Assembly (NCBI GenBank): GCA_948567375.1
Contig: OX419757.1
Location: 46,562,001-46,626,000 of the forward strand
Direction of reading: 5' to 3'
DNA length: 64,000 nt
From: Lunularia cruciata
Lineage: Eukaryota > Streptophyta > Marchantiopsida > Lunulariales > Lunulariaceae
The notes under the pieces are model-generated. The model searched no databases, was not told the origin of the DNA, and was given only the letters and a program-made list of their open reading frames with translations. Numbering within the stretch: position 1 is the first letter of the stretch; the number at the start of each line of letters is the position of its first letter. Below, one piece after another: positions 62,718 to 64,000 of this stretch. A program made the translations under genes and the position numbers.

Positions 62718-64000
62718 ATGGTGGATTGGAGGAAGAAAGTAGTGAGAACCCACCAATGGTCAATCATTGGGGTTAAAGAAAAATCACACAGGCAAAAACT
62801 GCCTCTATATGTCATGAGGATGGCAATTGTCTATAAGACCGATAGATGTTTTATGGATCTAATAAGAGAAGTCCAGAGTGCACAACTTGATGGAAAAATT
62901 CTTGAGAAATTGAAGGATGTGGTGGATGAGTTTCAAGATGCCTTTCCCGATGATCTACCCTCAGGATTACCACCAAAACGGCAAGTAGATCACAAAATTG
63001 AGACACTCCCGGGGAAGACACCTCCTTGTAAGGCCCCATATTGCCTATCACCTCATGAGTTGGAGGAGTGTAAGACTCAAATTGAAGAGATGCTGCAAAA
63101 AGGGTTCATCCAACCTAGCGTATCACCATATGAGGCCCTTGTCTTGTTTGTGAAGAAGAAGGATGGTACAATGCACATGTGCATTGACTATCAGGGTTTC
63201 AATCAGCAAACAATGAAGAACAAATAACCCTTACCTCGCATGGATGACCTGTTTGATCAACTCCATGGAGCGAGATACTTCACCAAACTAGACTTGCAGA
63301 GCGATTACAATCAAATCTGAATTGCAGAGGAGGATGTGTACAAAACTACCTTTCGACCAAGTATGGCCACTGTGAGTATCTTGTGATGCCTTTTGGCCTC
63401 ACCAATGCACCTGCCACTTTCATGAGTCTAATGAATGACATATTTTGTCCATACTTGGATAAGTCTGTTATCATCTTCTTGGATGATATTTTAGTATATA
63501 GTAGCACAATGACAAAACAAAAACAACATCTACGAGAGGTCCTCCAGATTCTAAGACAAAATCAATTGTACGCCAAAATCTCAAAGTGTGAGTTTGACAA
63601 GTCTGAAGTAGACTACTTGGGGCATAGAGTAAGTGCAAAGGGCATTCAAGTATTGACAGATTAAATAGAGGTCATTCAAAAATGGAGTGCCCCAGAAGAT
63701 CAGACTCAAATTAAGAGCTTCTTTGGGTTGACGGGATTCTATCGTAGATTTGTTAAGGACTTCTCCAAGGTTGCACAGCCTTTAACGGCACTACTTGGCA
63801 AGGGAAAGAAGTGGACATGGGGAACTGCACAAGAGTTGGCCTTTCAAGAATTGAAGGCCGCCTTGCTACATGCACCAATCTTGAAGTAGTATGACCCAAA
63901 ATGTCCAATCAAGTTGGCTACAGATGCATCAGGCGTAGCAATAGGAGTAGTCTTACAACAAGAGTGGCATGACAGATGGCATCCAATTGCATATTTCTCT
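62718..64000 (+). pseudogene. A4 RT and RNase H start
   Basis: Open 62718-63224: [62 protein letters not shown] at 63225-63227 and a frameshift near 63355 break it. Open again 63383-63661: [18 protein letters not shown] and active site FLDDILVYS near 63478. A TAA at 63662-63664 follows, then RNase H ([11 protein letters not shown] near 63915) to the window end. Confidence 0.85.

Larger units (their letters stand above)
59896..64000 (+). mobile_element. Family A copy A4 (plus), 3' part outside window
   Basis: Complete 5' LTR, Met-type primer site, two leader ORFs, gag, PR, RT and start of RNase H, then the window ends. Frameshifts and stops in gag and pol show it is inactive. It is inserted in the same transposase remnant as B4. 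Confidence 0.9.

Noticed and set aside
1-64000. CRISPR arrays, bacterial-type operons or ribosome-binding sites.
   Set aside because: The window is eukaryotic nuclear DNA; repeats found are LTRs, tandem duplications or hairpins without regular spacers.

Overview
The window is nuclear DNA of a land plant. It holds the 3' end of one spliced gene (C-terminal part of TASH3, the SH3-domain subunit of the TPLATE endocytic complex, 1-2591), one complete spliced gene (TAF4/TAF4b, a TFIID subunit, 41641-49677, 15 inferred exons, about 1265 aa), and between and after them a dense bed of nested LTR retrotransposons. Both genes have plant-type family architecture and GT-AG introns. The species cannot be fixed from sequence alone; a non-seed plant such as a bryophyte is possible but not shown.

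Layout. 1-2591 TASH3 3' end. 3255-17856: an old Ty1/copia element on the minus strand. It carries a solo LTR of family C (4641-5023) and an inserted minus-strand chromovirus (family A, copy A1, 6283 to about 16840), which itself carries a plus-strand chromovirus (family C, 9407-15052, perfect 5-bp target duplication TTCAC). 18657-36587: a four-level nest. Non-chromodomain Ty3/gypsy family B (B1, plus, TSD ATCT) contains family A (A2, minus, 20661-31719), which contains a 5'-truncated family B (B2, plus, 24304-27450), which contains a 5'-truncated family A (A3, plus, 20950-24303). 36588-41640 is AT-rich non-coding DNA with tandem and dispersed repeats, grading into the TAF4 promoter/5' leader. 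49678-51400 is intergenic with small inverted and tandem repeats. From about 51400 a minus-strand remnant of a pogo/CENP-B-like (DDE_1) transposase is split by a very young family B element (B4, 51939-59747, TSD GACC, LTRs differing at about 2 of 679 positions) and then by a family A element (A4, 59896 to beyond the window end).

TE biology. Families A and C encode gag, protease, RT, RNase H, integrase and a C-terminal chromodomain, and use an initiator-Met-like primer site (TGGTATYAGAG type). Family B has a single long gag-pol frame, a different primer site resembling that of Tat/Athila-type elements, no chromodomain, and 4-bp target duplications at both datable insertions. B4 would be a continuous roughly 1600-codon gag-pol frame but for one in-frame TAA inside RNase H (57425-57427).

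Most interesting observation. All three Ty3/gypsy families have, between primer site and gag, a short open frame with a common pattern: an N-terminal V-x-[FIM]-x motif, a central [HRT]-[FL]-G-x-[EN]-[FRY] element, then P-x-V-x-P-V-V-x-Y, and a stop right after a Y-[IV]-L-type ending. Family A has two such frames in tandem. Family B follows its copy with a second pre-gag ORF carrying a CCHC zinc knuckle. I recognise no described family for this leader domain. Family C LTRs also carry perfect heat-shock-element arrays upstream of their TATA box.
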